NCBI GenBank assembly: GCA_902604905.1
Contig: CACLAN010000001.1
Location: 139,118-184,292 of the forward strand
Direction of reading: 5' to 3'
Origin: an uncultured Alphaproteobacteria bacterium
GTDB lineage: Bacteria > Pseudomonadota > Alphaproteobacteria > HIMB59 > GCA-002718135
Length of the DNA stretch: 45,175 nucleotides
A model generated the notes under the pieces. It saw only the letters and a list, made by a program, of their open reading frames with translations. It did not search any database and was not told the origin of the DNA. A program made the translations under genes and the position numbers. Shown in pieces: positions 25,968 through 34,031 of the stretch (positions are counted from its first letter, which is position 1; every line of letters starts with the position of its first letter).

Positions 25968-26806
25968 TTATATTTAGCAATCATATCTTTAATACCAGGA
26001 ATGGTTTCAACTTGATATGCATGTTCAGGTTGAAAAAATTGCACAAGCGATCTTTGAGATAGTCCGCCAAGAATTGTGAAATAATACATCTCATACCCTG
26101 GTGCCACAACACAAGGATGATATCCTTTTCTAATCATAATGGTTGAGCCATCAATTATATGTTCAGCTTTACCAACTTTATCATCAACTTGCTGAAACAT
26201 CTGAAAACCAAATCCATTATTAGGTTTAAATCTATAATTATATGTTTCATCATGTCTAGTTTCATCAGGTAGACGATCTGTATCATGCTTATGGGGTGGA
26301 AACCCTGACCAACCTCCCTGCCCTACTGTATAAAGCTCATTACAAAGTAATCTTCCAACTTTATCATGATGCTTAGCACCTAGAATATGTTTAATTTTTC
26401 TATGAGTTTTTGTATCATCAGAGCCATACTGAACTAAATCAATTTCATTTGTTCGAACAGCAAATGGTTCAAGAGTTTTATCATACTTTGCACCAGCAAT
26501 AAAAATTTCTGAATTATCTACTAAAGATGTAAATTGAGCTTTTGTATTAGAGGGAACATAAACACCTTCTGGCTCTCCATCCCACACATCAACTGTTCTA
26601 GTTCCTAATGATTCAACTTTGATTCCTTCAATTTCTACATTAATTGTTCCAGTTGCAGGTACTATACATGTTTCATAGCCAGGTGTTTGATATTCAAAAG
26701 ATTGATCTTTATTTAATTTTACTATGTTAAAATAATTTAAAGGAACTCTACTGTCTTCAATATCTACAATTGGCTTGTTTTTATTATCAAATGGTGGAAT
26801 ATGCAT
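25964..26806 (-). CDS. iolB: 5-deoxy-glucuronate isomerase (IolB family)
   Basis: IolB/KduI-type double-cupin isomerase, 280 residues. In inositol breakdown it turns 5-deoxyglucuronate into 5-dehydro-2-deoxygluconate. The metal-site text is clear: GGWSGFPPHKHDTDRLPDET with H172 and H174, then E187 in HDETYNYRF, and a later KGYHPCVVAPGYEMYYF. The usual EEVYYY is HDETYNY here, a mild variation. A strong GAAGGAG ribosome site lies at the end of iolC, and the ATG follows the iolC stop by one base. No inositol dehydrogenase, IolE or IolD is encoded in the window, so the source of its substrate is not shown here. Confidence 0.9.
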   Translation of the reverse strand: MHIPPFDNKNKPIVDIEDSRVPLNYFNIVKLNKDQSFEYQTPGYETCIVPATGTINVEIEGIKVESLGTRTVDVWDGEPEGVYVPSNTKAQFTSLVDNSEIFIAGAKYDKTLEPFAVRTNEIDLVQYGSDDTKTHRKIKHILGAKHHDKVGRLLCNELYTVGQGGWSGFPPHKHDTDRLPDETRHDETYNYRFKPNNGFGFQMFQQVDDKVGKAEHIIDGSTIMIRKGYHPCVVAPGYEMYYFTILGGLSQRSLVQFFQPEHAYQVETIPGIKDMIAKYK

Positions 26807-26807
26807 A

Positions 26808-27794
26808 TTATTCTCCTTCGTTAATTTTATTATATTTCATAAATTCTAAAATTTCATTCAAATTTGGCATTGCTGGAGCACAACCAACTTTTGTTACTAC
26901 AATAGCTGCTGCGGCTGAACCTATTTCTATGGATTTTTCTAAATCATTGGCCTTTAAAATTGATCCTATTAATGATCCAATAAATGCATCACCGGCTCCA
27001 GTTGGTTTCAAAGGCTTAACGGGAAATATTCCTTTTTTAATTTCTTTATTCATTGCAAAAGTAATAGAACCTTTTTCACCTTTCTTATAAATAATTAAGC
27101 TTACGTTTTTCGATAATTGTTTAGCATGATCCAAACCATCATTGTAATCACCAGCTAATACTCCAAACTCATCATCATTTCCAATTACACCACTACATTT
27201 ATTTGCTGCTAGATTATAAACTTCCTTTGCTTTATTTGATGATTCCCAAGTATATGGTCTATAATCAATATCCATAATTACCGGAATATTATTTTTATCT
27301 GCTATATCTAAAGCATATAAAGTAGCACTCCTTGAAGGTTCAGCTGCTAAAGAAGTCCCAGTAATTAATACACAGTCAAAATTTTGTATAATAGCCTTTT
27401 CAACATCATCTTTATTTAAAAATAAATCAGAAGCTTTATGTCTATAAATAATTGATTGATGATCTTTAACTGTGGTTTCAACAATAGCGAAAGAAATTCT
27501 TGATTCATTTTTTTCAAATTTTACTAATTTATTCTTAACACCATAGTGATTTAGTTGATTAATAACAAATCTGCCTAAAGCATCGTCAGAGACTCTTGTG
27601 AGTAGATTGCAATTACCTCCAAATAGAGTTAATTGAACACCCATATTTGCAGAAGATCCTCCAAGATGAGTAACAAAAGATTTGGCATTTTCAGTTTTTG
27701 TTCCTGGTGGATCAGGGTATATGTCTACTCCTGCTCTACCTATTAGTAAAAAATTATTTTTTTGAATTTTAGAGATTAAAAATTCAAATGACAT
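26808..27794 (-). CDS. iolC: 5-dehydro-2-deoxygluconokinase (IolC family, PfkB fold)
   Basis: PfkB-type sugar kinase, 328 residues, expected to phosphorylate 5-dehydro-2-deoxygluconate at C6. It opens with LLIGRAGVDIYPDPPGT and HLGGSSANMGVQLTLFGG and has the IolC-specific stretch TGTSLAAEPSRSAT followed by DIDYRPYTWES. The catalytic GAGDAF lies near residue 266. This combination separates it from ribokinase or KdgK. It starts 3 bases after the GFA gene and is followed one base later by iolB, then the aldolase. This gives the isomerase-kinase-aldolase set for the last inositol steps in one transcript. Confidence 0.92.
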   Translation of the reverse strand: MSFEFLISKIQKNNFLLIGRAGVDIYPDPPGTKTENAKSFVTHLGGSSANMGVQLTLFGGNCNLLTRVSDDALGRFVINQLNHYGVKNKLVKFEKNESRISFAIVETTVKDHQSIIYRHKASDLFLNKDDVEKAIIQNFDCVLITGTSLAAEPSRSATLYALDIADKNNIPVIMDIDYRPYTWESSNKAKEVYNLAANKCSGVIGNDDEFGVLAGDYNDGLDHAKQLSKNVSLIIYKKGEKGSITFAMNKEIKKGIFPVKPLKPTGAGDAFIGSLIGSILKANDLEKSIEIGSAAAAIVVTKVGCAPAMPNLNEILEFMKYNKINEGE

Positions 27795-27797
27795 AAA

Positions 27798-28139
27798 TTA
27801 TTTATTTTTCATATCAATAAAATCAGCTTTATATTCAAAAGGATCAATTGCATCTATACAACCAATGTTTACTGCAGCACCATTTAAATCACTTCGTCTA
27901 TTATGATGAGTATAAATTCCACAAATTTTACAAAAAAAATGTTCAGCTATCATTGTGTTAAATTTATATGAAGTTAAATATTCTTTTCCCTTTATAATTG
28001 ATAAAGATTCCTTAGATACCATTGCCATTTTAGCATTTTTTCTTTTACAAATTGAACAGTTACATTGTTTAATAATCTCTAGATCATTTTTAACTTCTAA
28101 TTCTACTGCACCACAATGACATTTAATATTATGTATCAT
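27798..28139 (-). CDS. GFA/CENP-V-domain zinc protein
   Basis: Small (113 residues) zinc-binding protein of the glutathione-dependent formaldehyde-activating (GFA) superfamily. Seven cysteines lie in the family arrangement: C7 and C9 (CHCGAVELEV), C26, C28 and C31 (CNCSICKR), and C70 and C73 (FFCKICGIYTHH). Members bind thiol adducts of aldehydes or sulfur compounds, but most have no proven reaction. As the first gene of an operon whose aldolases should release reactive aldehydes, an aldehyde-handling role is reasonable but unproved. The ATG lies 16 bases after tRNA-Arg, with a GAGGAT ribosome site, so the leader is essentially tRNA trailer. Confidence 0.85.
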   Translation of the reverse strand: MIHNIKCHCGAVELEVKNDLEIIKQCNCSICKRKNAKMAMVSKESLSIIKGKEYLTSYKFNTMIAEHFFCKICGIYTHHNRRSDLNGAAVNIGCIDAIDPFEYKADFIDMKNK

Positions 28140-28155
28140 ATATCCTCATATTCAT

Positions 28156-28231
28156 TGGCGCGCCCGAAATGATTCGAACATTTGACCTACCGCTTAGAAG
28201 GCGGTTGCTCTATCCACTGAGCTACGGGCGC
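28156..28231 (-). tRNA. tRNA-Arg (anticodon TCT), CCA encoded
   Basis: On the minus strand the acceptor GCGCCCG pairs with CGGGCGC. The anticodon arm ACCGC-CTTCTAA-GCGGT has TCT, and the T-arm contains TGTTCGAATCA. G73 and an encoded CCA end the gene. It sits 47 bases after the complex I subunit gene and 16 bases before the GFA gene on the same strand, so it may be processed from a shared transcript. Confidence 0.97.
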
Positions 28232-28278
28232 ATAATTTGCATTTATCATAGTCTAAAAAATAAAGAAAGAAATTATAC

Positions 28279-28584
28279 TTAATGTGTCCAAGGCTCTTTT
28301 CTATTTGTATCGAAATTTGAAGCATAACTTTTAGGTTTAATTTTTCTTTGCTTTGGTTCTTCGATAAAATATTGATAATTATTTTTTTTTGCCCATTCAA
28401 TTGCTTGTTCTTTAGTATCAAAAAAAAGTTTGATCTGCGATTTAGTATCTAATGAACTATTCCAACCCATTAAAGAATCTTTTACTTTTTCTACTTCAGA
28501 AATATATTCCGCTAGCCACAATTTAGTTTTTTTAAAACCTGACTGCATAGAAGTTTTTGAAGGTTTATAAATTTTTATAGTCAT
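28279..28584 (-). CDS. Complex I accessory subunit, NDUFS4-like (ETC complex I conserved region)
   Basis: A 101-residue protein homologous to the NDUFS4 (18 kDa / AQDQ) subunit that stabilises the NADH-binding arm of respiratory complex I in mitochondria and alphaproteobacteria. Diagnostic texts are IYKPSKTSMQSGFKKTKLW, DSLMGWNSSLDTKSQIKL, FDTKEQAIEWAKKNN and the terminal SYASNFDTNRKEPWTH. Its ATG overlaps the stop of the acyl-CoA dehydrogenase gene by one base, and it is encoded away from any nuo genes, as is usual for this subunit. Its presence is one of the stronger signs that the organism is an alphaproteobacterium. Confidence 0.93.
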   Translation of the reverse strand: MTIKIYKPSKTSMQSGFKKTKLWLAEYISEVEKVKDSLMGWNSSLDTKSQIKLFFDTKEQAIEWAKKNNYQYFIEEPKQRKIKPKSYASNFDTNRKEPWTH

Positions 28585-30359
28585 TAGATTGCTGTTTCAA
28601 AATATTTATCATTATAATCATTATAGTATTTTCCACCAGATTTTATATTTTGACAAAGGACTTGTGTTTCACCTAATAATTTAGTTAAAAAGAAGTTACC
28701 AGTTTCAATTTTAGATTTATAAAAACTTTCATCTTGCTTTTCTAATTTTGCTAATGAAATTTCTATATATTGTAACCAAATATAACCTAGAGAAATCAAA
28801 GATGATAAATTTAAAAATTCTACAGCATGAGAATTAATTTCATTTTCATCATTTAAGGATTTAATATATTCAAAAATACTTTTGTAAGAATCATATGAAG
28901 GCATAAATAAATCAATATATTTTTTCATATTTTGATTATTAGAAATTTTTACTTGATAATTATCAATCATAGTAAAAAATTCATTAAATAGTGCACCATT
29001 ATCAGTTTGTAATTTTCTTCCTATTAAATCTAAAGCCTGAATACCGTTTGTACCTTCATAGATTGTTGTAATTCTAGCATCTCTTACTAATTGTTCCATT
29101 CCATGATCAGTTATAAAGCCATGACCTCCATAGATTTGCATAGCTCGATTTGTATTTTCTACAGATTTGTCTGAAGCATATGATTTAATAATTGGCGTCA
29201 TGAGTGCTATAAAATTTTCAGATAATTTCTTATCTTTGTCATCTGAAGAATTTTCAATATTATCAAAGTGATTTCCAGCCAATAAAGTTAAACCTCTAAC
29301 TGCTTCATTAATCGATTTAATATACAATAAGTTTTTTCTTATTTCAGGATGAACAATTATAGGATCAGCAACTTGATTACTGGAAGATAATTTTCCTTGT
29401 AAACGCTCTTTCGAATAATAAAGTGCTGATTGATAAGCAGTTTCTGATAAGCCTAATCCTTGTATGCCAACAAACAAACGAGCACCATTCATCATGATAA
29501 ACATCGCTCTCATTCCTTTATTAAGATCACCTACTAGCCAGCCCCTAGCTTCATTGTAATGCATTACGCAGGTTGGACTAGCATGAATACCCATCTTCTT
29601 CTCAATTGATCCACATTCAACTTTATTTCTTTCATTAAAATCACCACTTCCATTTGGTAAAAATTTAGGAACCAAGAATAAACTTATACCTTTTATACCA
29701 GGAGGAGCATTTGGTGTTCTTGCTAGTACTAAATGAATAATATTTTCACTTAGATCGTGCTCTCCACATGTAATAAAAATTTTAGTACCAGTAACACTAT
29801 AACTTCCATCATCTAATGGTGTTGCCATTGTTTTACTTAATCCAAGATCTGTTCCACATTGAGGTTCAGTTAAATTCATTGTTCCTGTCCACTTACCACT
29901 AGTTAAATTTGGCAAATAAGTATTTTTCAAATCTTCATTAGCACTCTTTTCAATTGCATCGATTGCATTAGCTGTAAGACCTGGATAAAGACCAAATGAC
30001 ATATTAGTAGAGCTTATCATTTCATCTAAAATCATATTCATAATATAAGGAAGGTTTTGACCACCAAATTCTTCTTTTACTTTCAGTCCCTGCCAGCCAT
30101 TTTCAGAAAAAGTTTTATAAGCTTCTTTAAATCCCTTTGGTGCAGTCACAACTCCATTATTAAATGAACATCCTTCGCTATCTCCACTTTGATTAAGTGG
30201 GAGTAAGGTTTCTTCACATAATTTTGCTGCTTCTTCAATAATAAGCATTAGATCGCTTGTTTCTAAATCTAATTTTTTTAATGTTTTACTGTCCTTAAGA
30301 TTTAAAAAATCCTCGATTAGAAATTTAAACTCACGTAGCGGTGTTTTATAAATTTGCAT
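28584..30359 (-). CDS. Long-form acyl-CoA dehydrogenase (FadE/DmdC-like)
   Basis: FAD-dependent acyl-CoA dehydrogenase with an extra C-terminal domain, 591 residues. FAD-binding text MNLTEPQCGTDLG and the likely catalytic glutamate near residue 435 in RITTIYEGTNGIQALDL are clear. The long form with KMGIHASPTCVM and MMNGARLFVGIQGLG matches the group that contains DmdC (3-methylthiopropionyl-CoA dehydrogenase of DMSP demethylation) and general beta-oxidation enzymes. I cannot separate them by eye. The adjacent thiolase favours fatty-acid oxidation, while the nearby methylthio-metabolism operon keeps DmdC open. It starts 5 bases after the thiolase stop. Confidence 0.9.
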   Translation of the reverse strand: MQIYKTPLREFKFLIEDFLNLKDSKTLKKLDLETSDLMLIIEEAAKLCEETLLPLNQSGDSEGCSFNNGVVTAPKGFKEAYKTFSENGWQGLKVKEEFGGQNLPYIMNMILDEMISSTNMSFGLYPGLTANAIDAIEKSANEDLKNTYLPNLTSGKWTGTMNLTEPQCGTDLGLSKTMATPLDDGSYSVTGTKIFITCGEHDLSENIIHLVLARTPNAPPGIKGISLFLVPKFLPNGSGDFNERNKVECGSIEKKMGIHASPTCVMHYNEARGWLVGDLNKGMRAMFIMMNGARLFVGIQGLGLSETAYQSALYYSKERLQGKLSSSNQVADPIIVHPEIRKNLLYIKSINEAVRGLTLLAGNHFDNIENSSDDKDKKLSENFIALMTPIIKSYASDKSVENTNRAMQIYGGHGFITDHGMEQLVRDARITTIYEGTNGIQALDLIGRKLQTDNGALFNEFFTMIDNYQVKISNNQNMKKYIDLFMPSYDSYKSIFEYIKSLNDENEINSHAVEFLNLSSLISLGYIWLQYIEISLAKLEKQDESFYKSKIETGNFFLTKLLGETQVLCQNIKSGGKYYNDYNDKYFETAI

Positions 30360-30364
30360 AATAT

Positions 30365-31504
30365 TTAATTAATATTTTCTAACACAGTTGCAATACCTTG
30401 ACCTAAACCTATGCATTGTGTCGCTAATCCATACTTTTTATTATTATTGTGCAATAAAGTTGCAACTTTACCTGTAATCCTTGCTCCAGTAGCACCTAAA
30501 GGATGACCTAATGCTATAGCTCCACCATGTATATTTACTTTATTTATGTCCATATTTAATTCTTTAATACATGCTAAAGATTGAGAAGCAAATGCCTCAT
30601 TTAGTTCCACAATATCAATATCGGAAATAGATAGATTGGCTCTTTTAAGAGCTTTTTTAGATGCATTTATTGGGCCAAGGCCCATTAATTCTGGTGGACA
30701 ACCGACTACAGCTGTAGATTTGATACGGGCTAAAATATTTAAATTATTTTTTTTTGCATATTCTTCCTCACAGACAATTACTGCTGATGCACCATCTGTT
30801 AATGGGGACGCTGTACCAGCTGTTACTGTTCCATTCTCATCAAAAGCAAGTTTTAATCCATCTAAAATTTCATGCGAGGTGTTAGGTCGAATTCCACCAT
30901 CTTTATTAATTTTCTCATCATTATTTGTAATAGAAACTATTTCATTGTCGAACAAATTTGATTCTCTAGCTAAATTAGCTTTAGAATGGCTGCTAATAGC
31001 AAAATCTTGTTGTTCTTTTCGAGAAATATTAAATTTTTTTGCAACATTTTCAGCTGTAATACCCATAGACATGTATACATTTGGATTATCTTTATTTAAT
31101 TGAGGATGAGGATCGTATGTTAATCCATTCATAGGTATAAATGTCATACTTTCTACACCGCAACATAAAAAAACATCTCCAGAGTTAATTGCAATCGCAC
31201 CAGTTGCATCATGAATAGCTTGCATTGAAGAACCACACCATCTGTTAACTGTCATACCTGCTACATGCTCAGGCATATCTGTCATGAATGAAACAATTTT
31301 AGCAATATTATTTCCTTGTGCTCCTTCAGGATACGCACAACCAGTAATGATATCCTCTATGTCATTTTTATTTATTTGTATTTCATTTAGTAATTGATTT
31401 ATTGTTTGTGAAAGAATGTCTTCTGGTCTTATATTTGCCATTTCTCCTTTGCGAGCAAAAGTGAATGGTGATCTTTTGTAACCCACAATAACAGCATTTT
31501 TCAT
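30365..31504 (-). CDS. Acetyl-CoA acyltransferase (thiolase)
   Basis: Degradative thiolase, 379 residues, cleaving 3-ketoacyl-CoA to acetyl-CoA and a shortened acyl-CoA. The acylated cysteine is C90 (VNRWCGSS), the catalytic histidine H334 (ALGHPLGATGAR), and the second cysteine C364 (QCIGLGQG, where many relatives have CIGGGQG). NEAFASQSLA is also conserved. It lies directly after apt (one base) and before the acyl-CoA dehydrogenase, giving two of the four beta-oxidation activities. The hydratase/dehydrogenase pair is not in the window. Confidence 0.93.
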   Translation of the reverse strand: MKNAVIVGYKRSPFTFARKGEMANIRPEDILSQTINQLLNEIQINKNDIEDIITGCAYPEGAQGNNIAKIVSFMTDMPEHVAGMTVNRWCGSSMQAIHDATGAIAINSGDVFLCCGVESMTFIPMNGLTYDPHPQLNKDNPNVYMSMGITAENVAKKFNISRKEQQDFAISSHSKANLARESNLFDNEIVSITNNDEKINKDGGIRPNTSHEILDGLKLAFDENGTVTAGTASPLTDGASAVIVCEEEYAKKNNLNILARIKSTAVVGCPPELMGLGPINASKKALKRANLSISDIDIVELNEAFASQSLACIKELNMDINKVNIHGGAIALGHPLGATGARITGKVATLLHNNNKKYGLATQCIGLGQGIATVLENIN

Positions 31505-32020
31505 TTAAAATTCCATTAAAGAATGTATCTCAATTCCTTTTTCAATTAATTTTTTATCACCATTTAATTCAGGTAAATTTATTATAAAGCCTGCTCCAAC
31601 AATATTTTTATCCTTGTACTTATTTATTAATTCTACTGCCGCAAGTGCAGTTCCACCAGTAGCTAAAAGATCATCAATAATTAGTAAATCTTTATGAGCA
31701 TCTAAAGCATCGGTATGGATATGCATTTCAGTTGATCCATATTCTAAGTCGTACGAGACTTTAAAAGTATCAAACGGAAGTTTATGAGGTTTTCTCAAAG
31801 GAATAAATGCCGCATTTAGAAAATAAGCTATTGCCCCTGCCATAATAAATCCACGTGATTCTATACTTAAAACTGCATCTATTTTTTTATTTTGCCATGG
31901 TTTTACCATGTCATCAATAACTTGCTTAAAGTGTCCTGCATTTTGCAACAATGTTGTAATATCTCTAAATTGAATTCCTTCGACAGGATAATCAGCAATT
32001 GTTCGAACATATTCTTTCAT
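31505..32020 (-). CDS. apt: Adenine phosphoribosyltransferase
   Basis: Salvages adenine to AMP using PRPP. The PRPP-binding motif is LLIIDDLLATGGTA (112-125). The N-terminal YPVEGIQFRDITTLLQ and SIESRGFIMAGAIA are typical of Apt. The length of 171 residues is normal. Its ATG overlaps the stop of the phosphatase-like gene by one base. Functionally it would take up the adenine that MtnP releases from methylthioadenosine or 5'-deoxyadenosine; the genes are on the same strand about 6 kb apart with several genes and a tRNA between, so common regulation is only a possibility. Confidence 0.95.
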   Translation of the reverse strand: MKEYVRTIADYPVEGIQFRDITTLLQNAGHFKQVIDDMVKPWQNKKIDAVLSIESRGFIMAGAIAYFLNAAFIPLRKPHKLPFDTFKVSYDLEYGSTEMHIHTDALDAHKDLLIIDDLLATGGTALAAVELINKYKDKNIVGAGFIINLPELNGDKKLIEKGIEIHSLMEF

Positions 32021-32580
32021 TAGTTTTTCTCGATGTCTTTTATATCAAATAAAGTAACAGGTGCAAAATTTGAAGAACAATCGTAAGTTTTAGTATAAGG
32101 GAATTTTAAAAATGAGTTTGAGATTTGATTGCTAACATCTAATTTCTTTTCAAAATGATTTATCAATACCTTATTTGGGTTTGCATGGGGTGCAAGATTA
32201 CGAATATATTTAATTGTATTTTCAATATTAGTTTTATTTTCTCTACATAGTAAATAGGTAGCTGTTGCCATTGATCTTGAGACACCACACCAACAGTGGA
32301 TAACAAGATCTTCTTCATAAGTATATGTAGAAGTAAAATTAGCTATTGAATTTACATGCTCTTCGCCAGGAAGAATTTGAGGTATTTCATCTTTATTCAA
32401 TCGAAATATTTTATTATTGCTACTAATTTCAATAATATCGTCAAATCCTAACTTTAAATGATTTTTTACACCCTTTGGTGTTTCTGGAGCATAACCTGGA
32501 TCAATAACTGATATAAGATATTTAGGCTGTATGCTTTCACACACATTAGATAAATCATTAAGAGAACAAACAATAATCAT
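32020..32580 (-). CDS. Tyrosine-phosphatase-like protein
   Basis: A 186-residue protein with a dual-specificity-phosphatase fold. The active-site loop is C96-x5-R102 in VIHCWCGVSRSMATA. The second position after the cysteine is also cysteine, where alanine is usual. A possible general acid region lies in the preceding domain. The group is known as predicted protein tyrosine phosphatases (COG5350-like) in alphaproteobacteria, and substrates are unknown. It begins just after the terminator that ends the sugar transporter operon, and its stop overlaps the apt start by one base. It therefore probably has its own promoter near 32581-32625 or depends on read-through. Confidence 0.8.
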   Translation of the reverse strand: MIIVCSLNDLSNVCESIQPKYLISVIDPGYAPETPKGVKNHLKLGFDDIIEISSNNKIFRLNKDEIPQILPGEEHVNSIANFTSTYTYEEDLVIHCWCGVSRSMATATYLLCRENKTNIENTIKYIRNLAPHANPNKVLINHFEKKLDVSNQISNSFLKFPYTKTYDCSSNFAPVTLFDIKDIEKN

Positions 32581-32585
32581 AAAAA

Positions 32586-32607
32586 AAGGGTGGTATAAAC
32601 CACCCTT
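32586..32607 (-). terminator. Intrinsic terminator after the sugar-binding protein gene
   Basis: AAGGGTGGT pairs perfectly with ACCACCCTT around the loop ATAA. On the minus strand the stem is followed by a run of T (complement of 32581-32587). It lies 22 bases after the binding protein stop and separates the sugar transporter genes from the phosphatase gene. Confidence 0.88.
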
Positions 32608-32628
32608 GATAAAAGTAAATTAATTAAA

Positions 32629-33963
32629 CTACTCTGCAGTTGCATCAGCTAATATTGCATTAGCATCTTCATTTAATTGATTTAATGTTGAAATGATATC
32701 ATCACCATTAATGATGGCTGCATAAGCTTTTTCAACCTCACCTCTAACTGAATAATAACCAGGAACAGATGGTTCACCTTTTCCGTATTGAACCATTGTT
32801 AATGATTTATCATATTGAGGTAGTTCAGCTCTTTTTTCAGCAATTAATGGATGATCTGCAGAAGAGGTTCTAACAAAACCATATCCACTTTCAGTTGACC
32901 AAACTGCTGAATTCTCAGTATTAGAAATATATTTCATCCACTGGTATGCTGCTACCATTCTATTAGCATCGCCTGAATTTCCCATAATTAAACCACCGCC
33001 ATATAAGTTAAGCACTGGTTCACTAGTGGTGTATGATATTGGAGCTACATCCCAATTGCCATTATAACCCTCTTCAATGGCTTTCTGGAAATAAGTAATA
33101 CCAGAAGTAGAGCCTGCAGCAAATAAAACGGAACCTTGTCCTAAGTATTGCTGATCAGTATATTTACCTCTTGCAACTATTGCACAGCCTTTATTAGCCA
33201 TACCTTGTATGAATTCCATAGCTTCAATGGCTTTAGGGCCATTGTAAATATACTGACCATTATCATAATCAAATACATCACCTCCATGCGCAAATACCCA
33301 TGCTGCAAAGTTACTTGCATCAGTATCTATTTCATATCCATAACTTGGAACATCTTCACCCATCTTACCGCTATAATCTTGATTGGTCGCTGCACATGCT
33401 GCTTCCGCAAAATCAGCAGGAGTTTTAGGAGCATCTAAACCAAGTTCCTTTAACCAATCTGCATTGTAATAAAGGATCTCTATTGATTTTCCAACTTCAT
33501 GTAATAGTTTTGGATTTCCATCAAAATATGGTGAAAAGCCAACGGTCCAGTTTGCACCCCAATCTTCTATATCATCTTGAGAAACACCCCATTTATTACT
33601 ATTTGCTAAAATATTTTGATCAATTGAAGCGCCAATTAAGTACATATCTGCAGCAGCGTTACCATAACCTCTTGCAACGTCTGCTATATCTTTTGTTCCA
33701 GCGGCAGACATCATAGCTGATTGAACTTTCCCATAATGTCCTTTGTGAACAACATTAACTTTTATTCCTGTTTCAGCTTCAAATCTTTCAGCTCTTGCCA
33801 TCATTGCATCTAATCTTTCATCTGAATATTGAACCCAGAATTCAACAGTTTGACCTGAAGGATCTGCATTTTCAATATCTTGTGCTGTAATTGCAAATGA
33901 TTGCGAGGAGATAAAAAATAAAGAAGCTAAGAAGAAATTTAAAATATATTTATAAAATTTCAT
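32629..33963 (-). CDS. Sugar ABC transporter binding protein (family 1)
   Basis: Periplasmic receptor of the MalE/UgpB type, 444 residues from the start chosen here. A signal peptide (about 1-24, ending SSQSFA) is followed by a mature region with VEFWVQYSDERLDAMMARAERFEAETGIKV, the standard opening of family 1 solute-binding proteins. ADVARGYGNAAADMY, GQGSVLFAAGSTSG and the terminal helical region also fit. The substrate is likely a carbohydrate or polyol but cannot be named. GTG at 33967-33969 is an alternative start. ATG at 33961-33963 is preferred because GGGGTGA lies just upstream of it. Like aapJ, this gene is richer in G+C than its neighbours and is followed by a strong terminator, both consistent with high expression. 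Confidence 0.92.
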   Translation of the reverse strand: MKFYKYILNFFLASLFFISSQSFAITAQDIENADPSGQTVEFWVQYSDERLDAMMARAERFEAETGIKVNVVHKGHYGKVQSAMMSAAGTKDIADVARGYGNAAADMYLIGASIDQNILANSNKWGVSQDDIEDWGANWTVGFSPYFDGNPKLLHEVGKSIEILYYNADWLKELGLDAPKTPADFAEAACAATNQDYSGKMGEDVPSYGYEIDTDASNFAAWVFAHGGDVFDYDNGQYIYNGPKAIEAMEFIQGMANKGCAIVARGKYTDQQYLGQGSVLFAAGSTSGITYFQKAIEEGYNGNWDVAPISYTTSEPVLNLYGGGLIMGNSGDANRMVAAYQWMKYISNTENSAVWSTESGYGFVRTSSADHPLIAEKRAELPQYDKSLTMVQYGKGEPSVPGYYSVRGEVEKAYAAIINGDDIISTLNQLNEDANAILADATAE

Positions 33964-34031
33964 AATCACCCCGTAAAATATTAATTAATATAGAGATAAA
34001 ATTAAAGTTTTGTTACAAAAAATTTACTGAT

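Noticed and set aside
26770..27090. Plus-strand frame of 106 residues across the iolB/iolC junction
   Set aside because: Covers the start of iolB and the end of iolC, both well supported on the minus strand.
28194..28421. Open frame of 75 residues on the minus strand ending in SSVDRATAF
   Set aside because: It runs through the NDUFS4-like gene in another frame and its C-terminus is a translation of tRNA-Arg, a known false prediction pattern.
30636..31103. Plus-strand frame of 155 residues inside the thiolase gene
   Set aside because: Antisense shadow of a conserved enzyme; no domain or ribosome site seen.
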